Part shown: positions 1 to 5,648 of the stretch, in pieces | Numbering within the stretch: the stretch's first letter is position 1 | Layout of the letters: each line of letters starts with the position of its first letter | Assembly: GCA_902465775.1 (NCBI GenBank) | Contig: CABQOJ010000083.1 | Span: 1-5,757 of the forward strand | From: an uncultured Porphyromonas sp. | GTDB lineage: Bacteria; Bacteroidota; Bacteroidia; Bacteroidales; Porphyromonadaceae | Direction of reading: 5' to 3' | Length of the DNA: 5,757 nt | Made by a program: the position numbers and the translations under genes | Notes under the pieces: generated by a model | Seen by the model: the letters and a program-made list of their open reading frames with translations, nothing else | What the model was told of the DNA's origin: nothing | Database searches by the model: none

Positions 1-1
1 T

Positions 2-29
2 AGGCGAGAGATGAGAGGCGAGAGATTAG
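2..29. repeat. Two-copy purine-rich tandem repeat
   Basis: Two adjacent 14-base units, AGGCGAGAGATGAG at 2-15 and AGGCGAGAGATTAG at 16-29, differ at one position. The strand is strongly purine-rich. The repeat touches the left edge of the window, so it may be the end of a longer array. It lies in non-coding sequence upstream of the small secreted-protein gene. No function can be read from it. Confidence 0.6.
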
Positions 30-109
30 AGCGAACAGGTGTGCCCCTACAGGTTGCAACTCGTGAAATTTGTAGCACCCGAAATGAGCGCTATCTCAAA
101 AGTTGTTTG

Positions 110-117
110 TATATTTG
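110..117 (+). promoter_or_regulatory. Bacteroidetes-type -7 promoter box before the small secreted protein gene
   Basis: TATATTTG fits the Bacteroidetes primary-sigma -7 consensus TAnnTTTG exactly. Transcription would begin around 122-125, about 20 bases before the ATG at 144. No TTTG stands at the expected -33 position; the nearest, at 69-72, is too far upstream. The call therefore rests on one box. It supports a start codon at 138 or 144 rather than the upstream in-frame ATG at 39, which would lie before the transcription start. Confidence 0.4.
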
Positions 118-143
118 CCACTACTACTAGTGACTATATGCCT

Positions 144-482
144 ATGAAGCAGATACTACATACTATATATACCCTCGTCGTTTGCGCTCTACTAGTACCT
201 TGTAGCGCATTGGCTAGTGACAAGAGCGAAGCTACCGAGCGTCAGTTGCTATCTGACCAGAGCCTCATCGCTGTGGCGTCACAGCCCTCAGCGCTAGAGC
301 AGTCAGCGCCTCAGGTAGAGGTGCGTGACGGTGCCATCGTACCGCTCTGCGAGTATGACCAGATGCAGGTCTTCAATGTCATGGGGCAGGAAGTGCGCAA
401 TGAGCACCTGCCTTCAGGAGTCTATCTCGTGCGCATCGTCGTGAAGGGAGAGACCTACACGCTCAAGGTAGTCATACGCTAA
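144..482 (+). CDS. Small exported protein with T9SS C-terminal sorting domain
   Basis: The product has 112 residues. Residues 1-24 form a signal peptide: Lys2, a hydrophobic stretch (about 8-19) and a likely signal peptidase I site after Ala-Leu-Ala (22-24). Cys20 follows Val-Pro, a poor lipobox, so a lipoprotein is less likely. Residues 25-56 are a Ser/Glu/Gln/Ala-rich segment with no recognised domain. Residues from about 57 to 112 match the type IX (Por) secretion C-terminal domain: Val-Glu-Val-Arg-Asp-Gly near 58-63, Val-Phe-Asn-Val-Met-Gly-Gln (76-82), Leu-Pro-Ser-Gly-Val-Tyr (89-94), and a closing Lys-Val-Val-Ile-Arg. In known T9SS cargo this domain targets the protein across the outer membrane and is usually removed. 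Almost nothing would remain after processing, so this is either a minimal cargo or the remnant of a larger protein. The start at 144 (or ATG 138, two codons upstream) places the signal peptide at the N terminus; an in-frame ATG at 39 would bury it. The function of the mature part is unknown. Confidence 0.75.
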   Translation: MKQILHTIYTLVVCALLVPCSALASDKSEATERQLLSDQSLIAVASQPSALEQSAPQVEVRDGAIVPLCEYDQMQVFNVMGQEVRNEHLPSGVYLVRIVVKGETYTLKVVIR

Positions 483-505
483 TCTACTAATGTAGCCCAT
501 TCGTT

Positions 506-563
506 GAGAGCTATCTGCGTCACGCTACGCTCCTGCGCTAGCTTGACGTGGCGGGTAGCTCTC
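506..563 (+). terminator. Long stem-loop between the secreted-protein gene and pheS; probable terminator or leader structure
   Basis: Bases 506-518 pair with 551-563 (13 base pairs including two G-U; the outer eight, GAGAGCTA with TAGCTCTC, are perfect). After a two-base bulge (519-520), CACG at 521-524 pairs with CGTG at 547-550. Inside, CTA plus CGC (525-530) pairs with GCG plus TAG (535-537, 539-541) around a TCCT loop with C538 bulged. In all, about 23 pairs lie in 58 bases. A modest T-rich stretch (TTTGTTATAT) follows. It lies 23 bases after the upstream stop codon and 19 before the pheS ATG. A terminator for the upstream gene is the simplest reading. Because the T tract is weak and no good promoter lies between it and pheS, an attenuator-like pheS leader is also possible. 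Confidence 0.5.
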
Positions 564-582
564 TTTGTTATATATCCCATCT

Positions 583-1608
583 ATGCTTGATCAAATCCAG
601 CAACTACAATCAGCTCTTGCCCACCTCGTAGCCTCTACGCCCGAGGAGGCAGAGCAACTACGCATAGCTTATCTAGGCAAGAAAGGTCGCATCACTCAGC
701 TCTTTGAGGCATTTCGCCAGCTTCCTCCTGAGGAAAAGCGCCAGCTCGGAGCAACTCTCAATCAGCTCAAGCAAGAGGCCACTGCACGCATCAAGGAGCT
801 CCTAGCCTCTGTCGCTACGCAGTCTGTACAGCAGACGATTGACCTGACCCGTCCTGCGGTGCCTTACCCGCTAGGCTCCCGTCATCCGCTCACACTCATA
901 CAGGAGGAGATCTGTAACATCTTCGAGCGCATGGGCTTTAGCATAGCTGAGGGGCCTGAGGTGGAGGATGACTGGCACGTCTTTGAGGCGCTCAACTTCC
1001 CGCCAGACCACCCCGCACGAGACATGCAGGACACTTTCTTTGTGGATCACAAGAGCAATATCTTGCTCCGCACCCACACCTCCTCCGTGCAGACGCGCGT
1101 CATGAAGAGCCAAGAGCCACCCATACGCGTCCTCTGCCCTGGGCGCGTCTATCGCAATGAGGCTATATCCGCTCGTGCTCACTGCTTCTTTCACCAGATC
1201 GAGGGACTATACATTGACCGCAACGTGAGCTACGCCGACCTGAGAGAGGCGCTGCTTTTCTTCGCTCAGTCGCTTTTTGGCGCTGATACGCAGATTCGCT
1301 TGCGCCCGTCCTACTTCCCCTTTACCGAGCCGAGCGCTGAGATGGATATCTCCTGCGGGCTGTGCCATGGCGAGGGTTGTGGCTTCTGCAAGCATACGGG
1401 ATGGGTCGAGATCCTAGGCTGTGGCATGGTCGATCCCAACGTGCTGGAGAATTGTGGCATCGACAGCTCCGTCTACAGTGGCTACGCCTTCGGACTAGGC
1501 GTGGAGCGCATTGCCAACCTTAAGTACAATGTGAAGGATCTGCGCTACTTCTCGGAAAACAACCTAGACTTCCTCTCGCAGTTTACCGCACACACCACAC
1601 CACTCTAA
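583..1608 (+). CDS. pheS: Phenylalanyl-tRNA synthetase alpha subunit
   Basis: This is the catalytic alpha chain of the cytoplasmic alpha2-beta2 class IIc enzyme that charges tRNA-Phe with phenylalanine using ATP. The product has 341 residues, a normal bacterial length. Residues 1-90 form the N-terminal helical (coiled-coil) tRNA-binding arm, rich in Gln, Leu and Glu. Motif 1 begins at His101-Pro102. Motif 2 covers about 161-210, with Arg163-Thr-His-Thr, Gly187-Arg-Val-Tyr-Arg-Asn-Glu and Phe203-His-Gln-Ile-Glu-Gly. Motif 3 includes Gly304-Leu-Gly-Val-Glu-Arg309. A CX2CX4CX2C cluster (Cys258, 261, 266, 269) lies between motifs 2 and 3, a metal-binding-like insertion found in many non-proteobacterial PheS proteins. 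The ATG at 583 is chosen over the in-frame TTG at 565, which would add six residues and start just inside the base of the 506-563 stem-loop's flank. The partner gene pheT is not in the window, so the subunits are encoded apart. nth follows after 13 bases. Identification is secure. Confidence 0.96.
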   Translation: MLDQIQQLQSALAHLVASTPEEAEQLRIAYLGKKGRITQLFEAFRQLPPEEKRQLGATLNQLKQEATARIKELLASVATQSVQQTIDLTRPAVPYPLGSRHPLTLIQEEICNIFERMGFSIAEGPEVEDDWHVFEALNFPPDHPARDMQDTFFVDHKSNILLRTHTSSVQTRVMKSQEPPIRVLCPGRVYRNEAISARAHCFFHQIEGLYIDRNVSYADLREALLFFAQSLFGADTQIRLRPSYFPFTEPSAEMDISCGLCHGEGCGFCKHTGWVEILGCGMVDPNVLENCGIDSSVYSGYAFGLGVERIANLKYNVKDLRYFSENNLDFLSQFTAHTTPL

Positions 1609-1621
1609 AGCTTCTCCGAAA

Positions 1622-2269
1622 GTGACTCTAGACGAACGCTACGGCTTGGCTTTGGAAGGGCTGACCAAGCTCTATCCCAACGCCGATACGGAGCTTATCT
1701 ATCACGACCCCTTCAGTCTACTCGTGGCGGTCGTCCTCTCGGCTCAGTGCACCGACAAGCGGGTCAACATGGTTACCCCGCAGCTGATGGCGCACTTCCC
1801 GACGCCCGAGGCGATGGCGTGCGCTTCGGTCGATGATCTGCTCGCTTTCATGGGGAGTGTGAGCTATCCAAATAACAAGGCGAAGCACCTCATCGGACTC
1901 TCCGAGCGGATCGCTCAGGAGCATCACGGCCTCGTCCCCTCAACACGAGAAGAGCTAGAGGCGCTCCCAGGCGTAGGGCGCAAGAGTGCCAGCGTGATGC
2001 TGGCCGTCTGCTTTGATACGCCAGCGATGCCTGTCGATACGCACGTTTTTCGTGTTGCTAAGCGCATTGGTCTCGCCTCCTCACGAGCCACCACGCCCTT
2101 AGCTGTCGAGAAAGCGCTCAAGCGACGCATACCTCGTGAGCAACTCATACGGGCACATCATCAGCTTATCCTATTAGGCCGTTACATCTGCAAAGCGCGC
2201 AAACCGCTCTGCGCAGAGTGCACCCTCACCGCCTGCTGTCGCCACTACGCTACAGCTTCGAAAGAGTAA
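1622..2269 (+). CDS. nth: Endonuclease III (DNA glycosylase/AP lyase)
   Basis: A base-excision-repair enzyme that removes oxidised pyrimidines from DNA and cuts the resulting abasic site by beta-elimination. The product has 215 residues, close to E. coli Nth (211). The helix-hairpin-helix Leu-Pro-Gly-Val-Gly-Arg-Lys (115-121) carries the catalytic lysine, Lys121, and the Val-Asp-Thr-His motif carries the catalytic aspartate, Asp139. A C-terminal [4Fe-4S] loop is intact with the classic CX6CX2CX5C spacing: Cys190, 197, 200 and 206 (an extra Cys205 is adjacent). The N-terminal Leu-Leu-Val-Ala-Val-Val-Leu-Ser-Ala-Gln (33-42) is also typical. The start is a GTG, 13 bases after the pheS stop, and gives the correct N terminus. 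No promoter is visible in that gap, so it is probably expressed from the pheS transcript. It converges on dnaX with 40 bases between the stop codons. Confidence 0.96.
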   Translation: MTLDERYGLALEGLTKLYPNADTELIYHDPFSLLVAVVLSAQCTDKRVNMVTPQLMAHFPTPEAMACASVDDLLAFMGSVSYPNNKAKHLIGLSERIAQEHHGLVPSTREELEALPGVGRKSASVMLAVCFDTPAMPVDTHVFRVAKRIGLASSRATTPLAVEKALKRRIPREQLIRAHHQLILLGRYICKARKPLCAECTLTACCRHYATASKE

Positions 2270-2309
2270 CTAGTGGCCGGAGGTTTCGGTGATGCGAGCA
2301 CTTTCTCCG

Positions 2310-4112
2310 TCACTTGACGCGGAGATTAAGCATTTCCGTTAGGTAGGCGACCTCTTTGTAGTGCTCCTTGTAGTAAGCCGCACGCTCCTGAGCTGTCGAG
2401 GCGTGCTGCGTCTGCTCCACAGCTGCGACCTCTGTGGTCAGGGTCAGGTGGTCGTTGTGTAGCTTGTTCTTGAGATAGCGTAGCAAGGAGCGCTGGATCC
2501 GCTCGAACGACTCTAACTGTATGTTGCTTACGAGTGAGAGCTTCAGCTCATGAGGCGGCTGTAGCTCCGGGGTGACCGTGTGGAGTAGCTGGGAGAGATA
2601 AGCCTCTTCCGTGAGCTCCTCGTCAGCGTAGGTGAGCCACCACTTGAGTAGCGCCTCAGGCGTGACAGGCTCGTCACGTTGCTCTGTGGCCGTGGTAGCG
2701 CTATCGCCCTCAGCCTTACTGGCAGAGGCTTGTGCGGAGAGTGACTCCTCCGCCTGACGCTTGAGCGCCGATATACGTAGTGAGGAGGCCTTGGGCGTGT
2801 ACTGCTTTGGTTGACTAGTGGCTACCTGAGGACTCTTTTTTTTTTCGTCCTGTGTAGGCGTAGCTGTAGGAGACTTAGGCGTAGCAACAGGGGGGTTAGG
2901 CGTAGCCACAGGAGGCGCTTGATAAGTAGCTTGCGGAGCTTGGACGCTACTCTCTTGTGGCGTTGGAGCTGCTGGCGCTTCTGTCTGGGGAGCGACCGTA
3001 GCATTCTTAAAGGCGCCACACATCTCAGAGATCCCCATGAAGGTCAGCTCTACCAATAGGCGCTTAGCTTGTGACGAACGGTAGTTGCGCTCGCAGGAGA
3101 CCAACTTAGAGATAGACTTATAGAGAAAGAGCGGATGGATCTGCTGTGCCAGCGTGGCAAAGCGCTCCGCATGTACGCCCGTATAGGGAAAGAGCTGCAT
3201 CGTCTCTGGGGTGCGAGCCACCAGTAGATTGCGCATGAAGTCAGCCAAGCCGATGATCAGCTGTCGCATGGCTACTCCCTTGGCTAGGAGCTCATCGAGG
3301 AGTAGGAGCGTGCGCTTGTAGTCACCACTGTATAGGTAGGTGGTGAAGTAAAAGTAGTACTCGTCGTCTAGTATGTTGAGCGTCTGTAGCGTCTGCTCGT
3401 AAGAGATGACCCCGTCCTGCGCTGTGCTGGCTAGCCGGTCAAAGAGCGAGAGCGCATCACGCATACCTCCATCGGCAATGCGTGCGATCGTGTCAAAAGA
3501 GCGAGGATCGTACTGCAATCCCTCCGCATCGGCCACGCGACGTAGTTGCTCCGCGATCTGCTCCGGCGGTATCGGTTTGAAGTCGTACACCTGACAGCGT
3601 GAGAGGATCGTGGGGAGTACCTTGTCCTTTTCGGTTGTGGCTAGGATAAAGACCACATAGCCAGGGGGCTCCTCAAGGGTTTTGAGAAAAGCGTTGAACG
3701 CTCCCGACGAGAGCATGTGCACCTCATCAATGATGTAGACCTTGTACTTGCCCTGCTGTGGACGTATGTAGACATCCTCGTTGAGACGACGTATATCGTC
3801 GACCGAGTTGTTGGAGGCGGCGTCCAGCTCGTATATGTTGAACGCACGCTGATTCAGCGCTGCCTGACAGTTGGGGCATACGCCACACGCCTCTCCTTGC
3901 GGGGTTAGTTGCTCACAATTGATCGTACGGGCTAGGATACGCGCTGCGGACGTTTTGCCCACGCCACGAGGCCCGCAGAAGAGGTATGCGTGAGCTATCT
4001 TGCCCTGCTGGATAGCACTCTTGAGCGTGAGGCAGATAGCCTCCTGCCCGAGCATCTCGTCGAATGTCTGCGGGCGGTACTTACGCGCCGATACTATAAA
4101 GTTGTCACTCAT
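2310..4112 (-). CDS. dnaX: DNA polymerase III subunits gamma and tau (clamp-loader ATPase)
   Basis: Motor subunit of the clamp loader that uses ATP to load the DnaN sliding clamp; the longer tau form also ties polymerases to the replisome in model bacteria. The 600-residue product starts Met-Ser-Asp-Asn-Phe, followed by the family signature Ala-Arg-Lys-Tyr-Arg-Pro. Walker A is Gly-Pro-Arg-Gly-Val-Gly-Lys-Thr (47-54). The zinc module uses Cys66, 76, 79 and 82. Walker B is Asp-Glu-Val-His (129-132), the Ser-Arg-Cys arginine-finger motif is 171-173, and sensor 2 is Gly-Gly-Met-Arg-Asp-Ala (215-220). The collar domain runs to about 370. Residues 371-480 are a low-complexity Pro/Ala/Thr/Gln linker with a degenerate 7-residue repeat and a Lys424-426 run encoded by ten A residues. 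Residues from about 490 form a tau-specific C-terminal domain. An in-frame ATG 13 codons upstream lies inside the AI-2E gene and is rejected because the chosen start fits the family. The start overlaps the AI-2E stop by 8 bases, so translation is probably coupled. A shorter gamma form is likely (see the slippery-site entry). Confidence 0.96.
   Translation of the reverse strand: MSDNFIVSARKYRPQTFDEMLGQEAICLTLKSAIQQGKIAHAYLFCGPRGVGKTSAARILARTINCEQLTPQGEACGVCPNCQAALNQRAFNIYELDAASNNSVDDIRRLNEDVYIRPQQGKYKVYIIDEVHMLSSGAFNAFLKTLEEPPGYVVFILATTEKDKVLPTILSRCQVYDFKPIPPEQIAEQLRRVADAEGLQYDPRSFDTIARIADGGMRDALSLFDRLASTAQDGVISYEQTLQTLNILDDEYYFYFTTYLYSGDYKRTLLLLDELLAKGVAMRQLIIGLADFMRNLLVARTPETMQLFPYTGVHAERFATLAQQIHPLFLYKSISKLVSCERNYRSSQAKRLLVELTFMGISEMCGAFKNATVAPQTEAPAAPTPQESSVQAPQATYQAPPVATPNPPVATPKSPTATPTQDEKKKSPQVATSQPKQYTPKASSLRISALKRQAEESLSAQASASKAEGDSATTATEQRDEPVTPEALLKWWLTYADEELTEEAYLSQLLHTVTPELQPPHELKLSLVSNIQLESFERIQRSLLRYLKNKLHNDHLTLTTEVAAVEQTQHASTAQERAAYYKEHYKEVAYLTEMLNLRVK
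2815..2845 (-). other. dnaX: Putative slippage/frameshift site in dnaX producing a gamma form
   Basis: On the coding strand, codons 423-427 read GAA AAA AAA AAG AGT, an uninterrupted run of ten A (2836-2845). It contains the heptamer A AAA AAG in the same phase as the E. coli dnaX -1 frameshift site, also followed by AGT. A -1 slip (or an inserted A) adds Glu-Ser-Ser-Gly-Ser-His and stops at TAG 2815-2817, giving 432 residues. A +1 shift (or a lost A) adds Arg-Val-Leu-Arg and stops at TAG 2822-2824, giving 429 residues. E. coli gamma has 431. AGGAC shortly upstream is weakly Shine-Dalgarno-like. I see no convincing short stimulatory hairpin downstream, which would fit transcriptional slippage on the A run, as known for Thermus dnaX. 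The sequence and stops are seen; the function is inferred. Confidence 0.65.
2854..2916 (-). repeat. Three degenerate 21-base tandem repeats in the dnaX linker
   Basis: Three consecutive 21-base units at 2854-2874, 2875-2895 and 2896-2916 share the plus-strand core TAGGCGTAGC and vary elsewhere. In the dnaX frame each encodes seven residues of the form Pro-(Pro/Thr)-Val-Ala-Thr-Pro-X, within about residues 400-420. The array ends eight bases before the ten-A run and builds the flexible linker just upstream of it. Tandem units of whole codons can expand or contract without breaking the frame, so linker length may vary between strains. Confidence 0.7.
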
Positions 4113-5391
4113 CGCCTTCTGGTTTATCCTCGTCCGTATGAGCCTCCTCATAGCGCTCTTGCTCTGATTGGGTTAGAGCTGAGAAGCCATTGTGCTGTAC
4201 AATCTTGGAGAGACGCTCTAGGGACTTCTTCTCTTGAAGATCCGTAGAGGCGGACGGCTTAGCCTTTGATCCAGGGACGAAGTCGTGACGATAAAGGTTG
4301 ATAAAAAGTACAATCAGTGAGAGGATCAGCGGTCCAAAGATGACTCCCCAGAAGCCAAAGAGCGATAGTCCGATGAAGACACCGAAGATGGTGATCAGCG
4401 GGTGAATGTTTGCCATCTGCTTCTGTAGGAGTAGTCGCGCTACATTGTCTACGCCTCCGATGACGATGAAGCCGTAGAGCGCTAGTAGGATAGCGTTGAG
4501 CCAGTCTCCGTTGATCCCCATGAAGACCGCTAGCGGAATCCATACGATCATCGTGCCGAGCACGGGGATGATCGTCGTAAAGGTCGTCAGTACCGCAAAG
4601 AGCAGCGCGTTGTTTACCCCGAAGATGAGGTAGCCTATGTAGGCAAAGACGCCCTGTACGATCGCTAGGACTGGGATACCGATAGCGTTACTCTTGACGA
4701 TGCTGATCGTCTCGTTGGTGACTGTCCTTTTATTATCCTCTGTAAAGGGAAGTAGCTCCTCCACGGCTGCCTCAAAATGGTCATAACCTCGTAGCATGAA
4801 GTAGAGGAGGAAGAGGATGATAAAGGCGTTTAGAAAGAACGAAGACATCCCCTGTAGCAAGCTTTTGACCAAAGTGGTCGAGACGCTTGTCAGCTTCTGC
4901 AGGTTTTCCTCACTCCATAGCTCTATGCCAAAGCGATCCTCCACCTGCTGGATCATCTCTTGCGCTTGCGTCGTCAGCACATTGAGCGACTCGGGATCGA
5001 ATGTAGAGAAGAGGTCGATGAGCATCAAGACAATTCCCATGAGTGGTATGAGAAAGAAGAAGATAGCCTCTACAGTCAGTAGCGAAGCGGCCCAGTTGCG
5101 TCCCCAGTGCTTGCGCTCCACGAGCCACTTCATCTGGCCTCTCAGGAGGACATAGATGGTTAAGGCTCCCAGCACGCCACTCATATAGGGTAGGGCATGC
5201 TTACCGATGATAAGCATCAAGATGAGGATGAGCGTAATCAGAGAGGTGCGAGGCGTCCAGAAGGAGACCTTGTATATAGGCTCTCCATGCTTCGTACGAC
5301 TGTGCGTGAACTCGTTAGGAGCAGTCTGACTGGCGCCCTTCGTTGCAGACGATTGGGAGCTTGAGTCGTTAGGGGCTTTTCTATCTGTCAT
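4105..5391 (-). CDS. AI-2E/PerM-family membrane transporter
   Basis: The 428-residue integral inner-membrane protein matches the AI-2E transporter (PerM/YdiK/TqsA) family. Hydrophobic segments lie at about 49-64, 66-84, 102-126, 184-200, 236-257, 262-292, 298-316 and 333-366. The soluble segment between the third and fourth (127-180) is typical of the family. Family signatures are Ile-Ile-Pro-Val-Leu-Gly-Thr (274-280), Asp315-Asn-Val, and the late His330-Pro-Leu with Gly-Phe-Trp-Gly-Val-Ile-Phe-Gly-Pro (346-354). Members export or exchange varied small molecules or ions; the substrate here cannot be told, and a role in AI-2 quorum signalling should not be assumed. The N-terminal ~45 residues are Ser/Thr-rich and hydrophilic. 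The C-terminal ~55 residues form a charged soluble tail. The ATG at 5391 is preferred to an in-frame GTG at 5457, which abuts the -7 promoter box and would lie before the transcription start. The stop overlaps the dnaX start by 8 bases (ATGAGTGA). Confidence 0.9.
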   Translation of the reverse strand: MTDRKAPNDSSSQSSATKGASQTAPNEFTHSRTKHGEPIYKVSFWTPRTSLITLILILMLIIGKHALPYMSGVLGALTIYVLLRGQMKWLVERKHWGRNWAASLLTVEAIFFFLIPLMGIVLMLIDLFSTFDPESLNVLTTQAQEMIQQVEDRFGIELWSEENLQKLTSVSTTLVKSLLQGMSSFFLNAFIILFLLYFMLRGYDHFEAAVEELLPFTEDNKRTVTNETISIVKSNAIGIPVLAIVQGVFAYIGYLIFGVNNALLFAVLTTFTTIIPVLGTMIVWIPLAVFMGINGDWLNAILLALYGFIVIGGVDNVARLLLQKQMANIHPLITIFGVFIGLSLFGFWGVIFGPLILSLIVLFINLYRHDFVPGSKAKPSASTDLQEKKSLERLSKIVQHNGFSALTQSEQERYEEAHTDEDKPEGDE

Positions 5392-5458
5392 AAAGCAGGG
5401 GTACGTTTTTATGAAAACTAATCTTGATGGATAACAGTTAGACGAATCAAGTTTCACC

Positions 5459-5466
5459 CAAAGGTA
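5459..5466 (-). promoter_or_regulatory. Bacteroidetes-type -7 box before the AI-2E gene and dnaX
   Basis: Minus-strand TACCTTTG fits TAnnTTTG and is identical to the box before the tRNA gene. Transcription would start near 5452, leaving a leader of about 60 bases before the ATG at 5391. No TTTG occurs at the expected -33 spacing, so this promoter is less complete than that of the tRNA. It is the only candidate seen upstream of the AI-2E/dnaX pair and lies downstream of the tRNA terminator, consistent with an independent transcription unit. Confidence 0.5.
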
Positions 5467-5501
5467 CGAAAAAAGAAGTTAGAGTTCCTCGTCCTAGACA
5501 C

Positions 5502-5537
5502 AAAAAAGAGTGACTCACACGACTGTGTAAGTCACTC
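5502..5537 (-). terminator. Rho-independent terminator of the tRNA-Pro unit
   Basis: Read on the minus strand, GAGTGACTTACAC (5525-5537) pairs along all 13 positions with GTGTGAGTCACTC (5508-5520), with one U-G wobble and a four-base AGTC loop. Six T residues (5502-5507) follow directly. The wobble reads as a C-A mismatch on the plus strand, and no T tract follows in that direction, so the element is built for minus-strand transcripts. It separates the tRNA from the AI-2E/dnaX unit. Confidence 0.93.
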
Positions 5538-5558
5538 CTGCTGTAGGTCTGACGACCT

Positions 5559-5636
5559 TGGTCGGGATGACTGGATTCGAACCAGCGACCTCACGCCCCC
5601 CAGACGCGCACTCTAACCGGACTGAGCTACATCCCG
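5559..5636 (-). tRNA. tRNA-Pro, anticodon GGG, with encoded CCA
   Basis: The minus strand folds into a full cloverleaf. The acceptor stem is CGGGATG (5630-5636) with CATCCCG (5563-5569), seven perfect pairs. The D arm is GCTC/GAGT with a ten-base loop. The anticodon stem is CGCGT/GCGTG around CTGGGGG, giving anticodon GGG at 5599-5601. The variable loop has five bases, and the T arm is GCTGG/CCAGT with loop TTCGAAT. The discriminator is A (5562) and CCA is encoded at 5559-5561. The tRNA body is 75 bases, 78 with CCA. GGG reads CCC and CCU proline codons. The gene has its own promoter to the right and terminator to the left, so it is a single-gene unit. Confidence 0.97.
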
Positions 5637-5648
5637 TATTTTGTGGGG

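Noticed and set aside
39..143. 35-residue N-terminal extension of the small secreted protein from ATG 39
   Set aside because: It would bury the signal peptide internally and start upstream of the likely -7 promoter box at 110-117.
871..1395. Minus-strand open frames inside pheS (871-1194 and 1207-1395)
   Set aside because: Shadows of a clearly identified gene with intact motifs; their translations show no recognisable domain.
2270..2309. Possible bidirectional terminator between nth and dnaX (CGGAG 2278-2282 with CTCCG 2305-2309)
   Set aside because: Only five outer pairs with a large, poorly paired interior and no T tract on either strand; not enough to call.
2822..3019. 65-codon minus-strand frame in the dnaX linker
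   Set aside because: A Leu/Arg-rich translation of the repetitive linker in the +1 frame, not a separate gene. Its stop codon at 2822-2824 is relevant only as the end point after a +1 slip at the ten-A run.
4259..4543. 94-codon minus-strand frame inside the AI-2E gene
   Set aside because: An off-frame shadow rich in Arg, His and Ser; the AI-2E frame has coherent membrane segments and family motifs through the same bases.
4105..5391. Assigning a quorum-sensing (AI-2 export) role to the AI-2E family protein
   Set aside because: The family is functionally broad, and nothing in the neighbourhood (no luxS or lsr genes) supports AI-2 as substrate.
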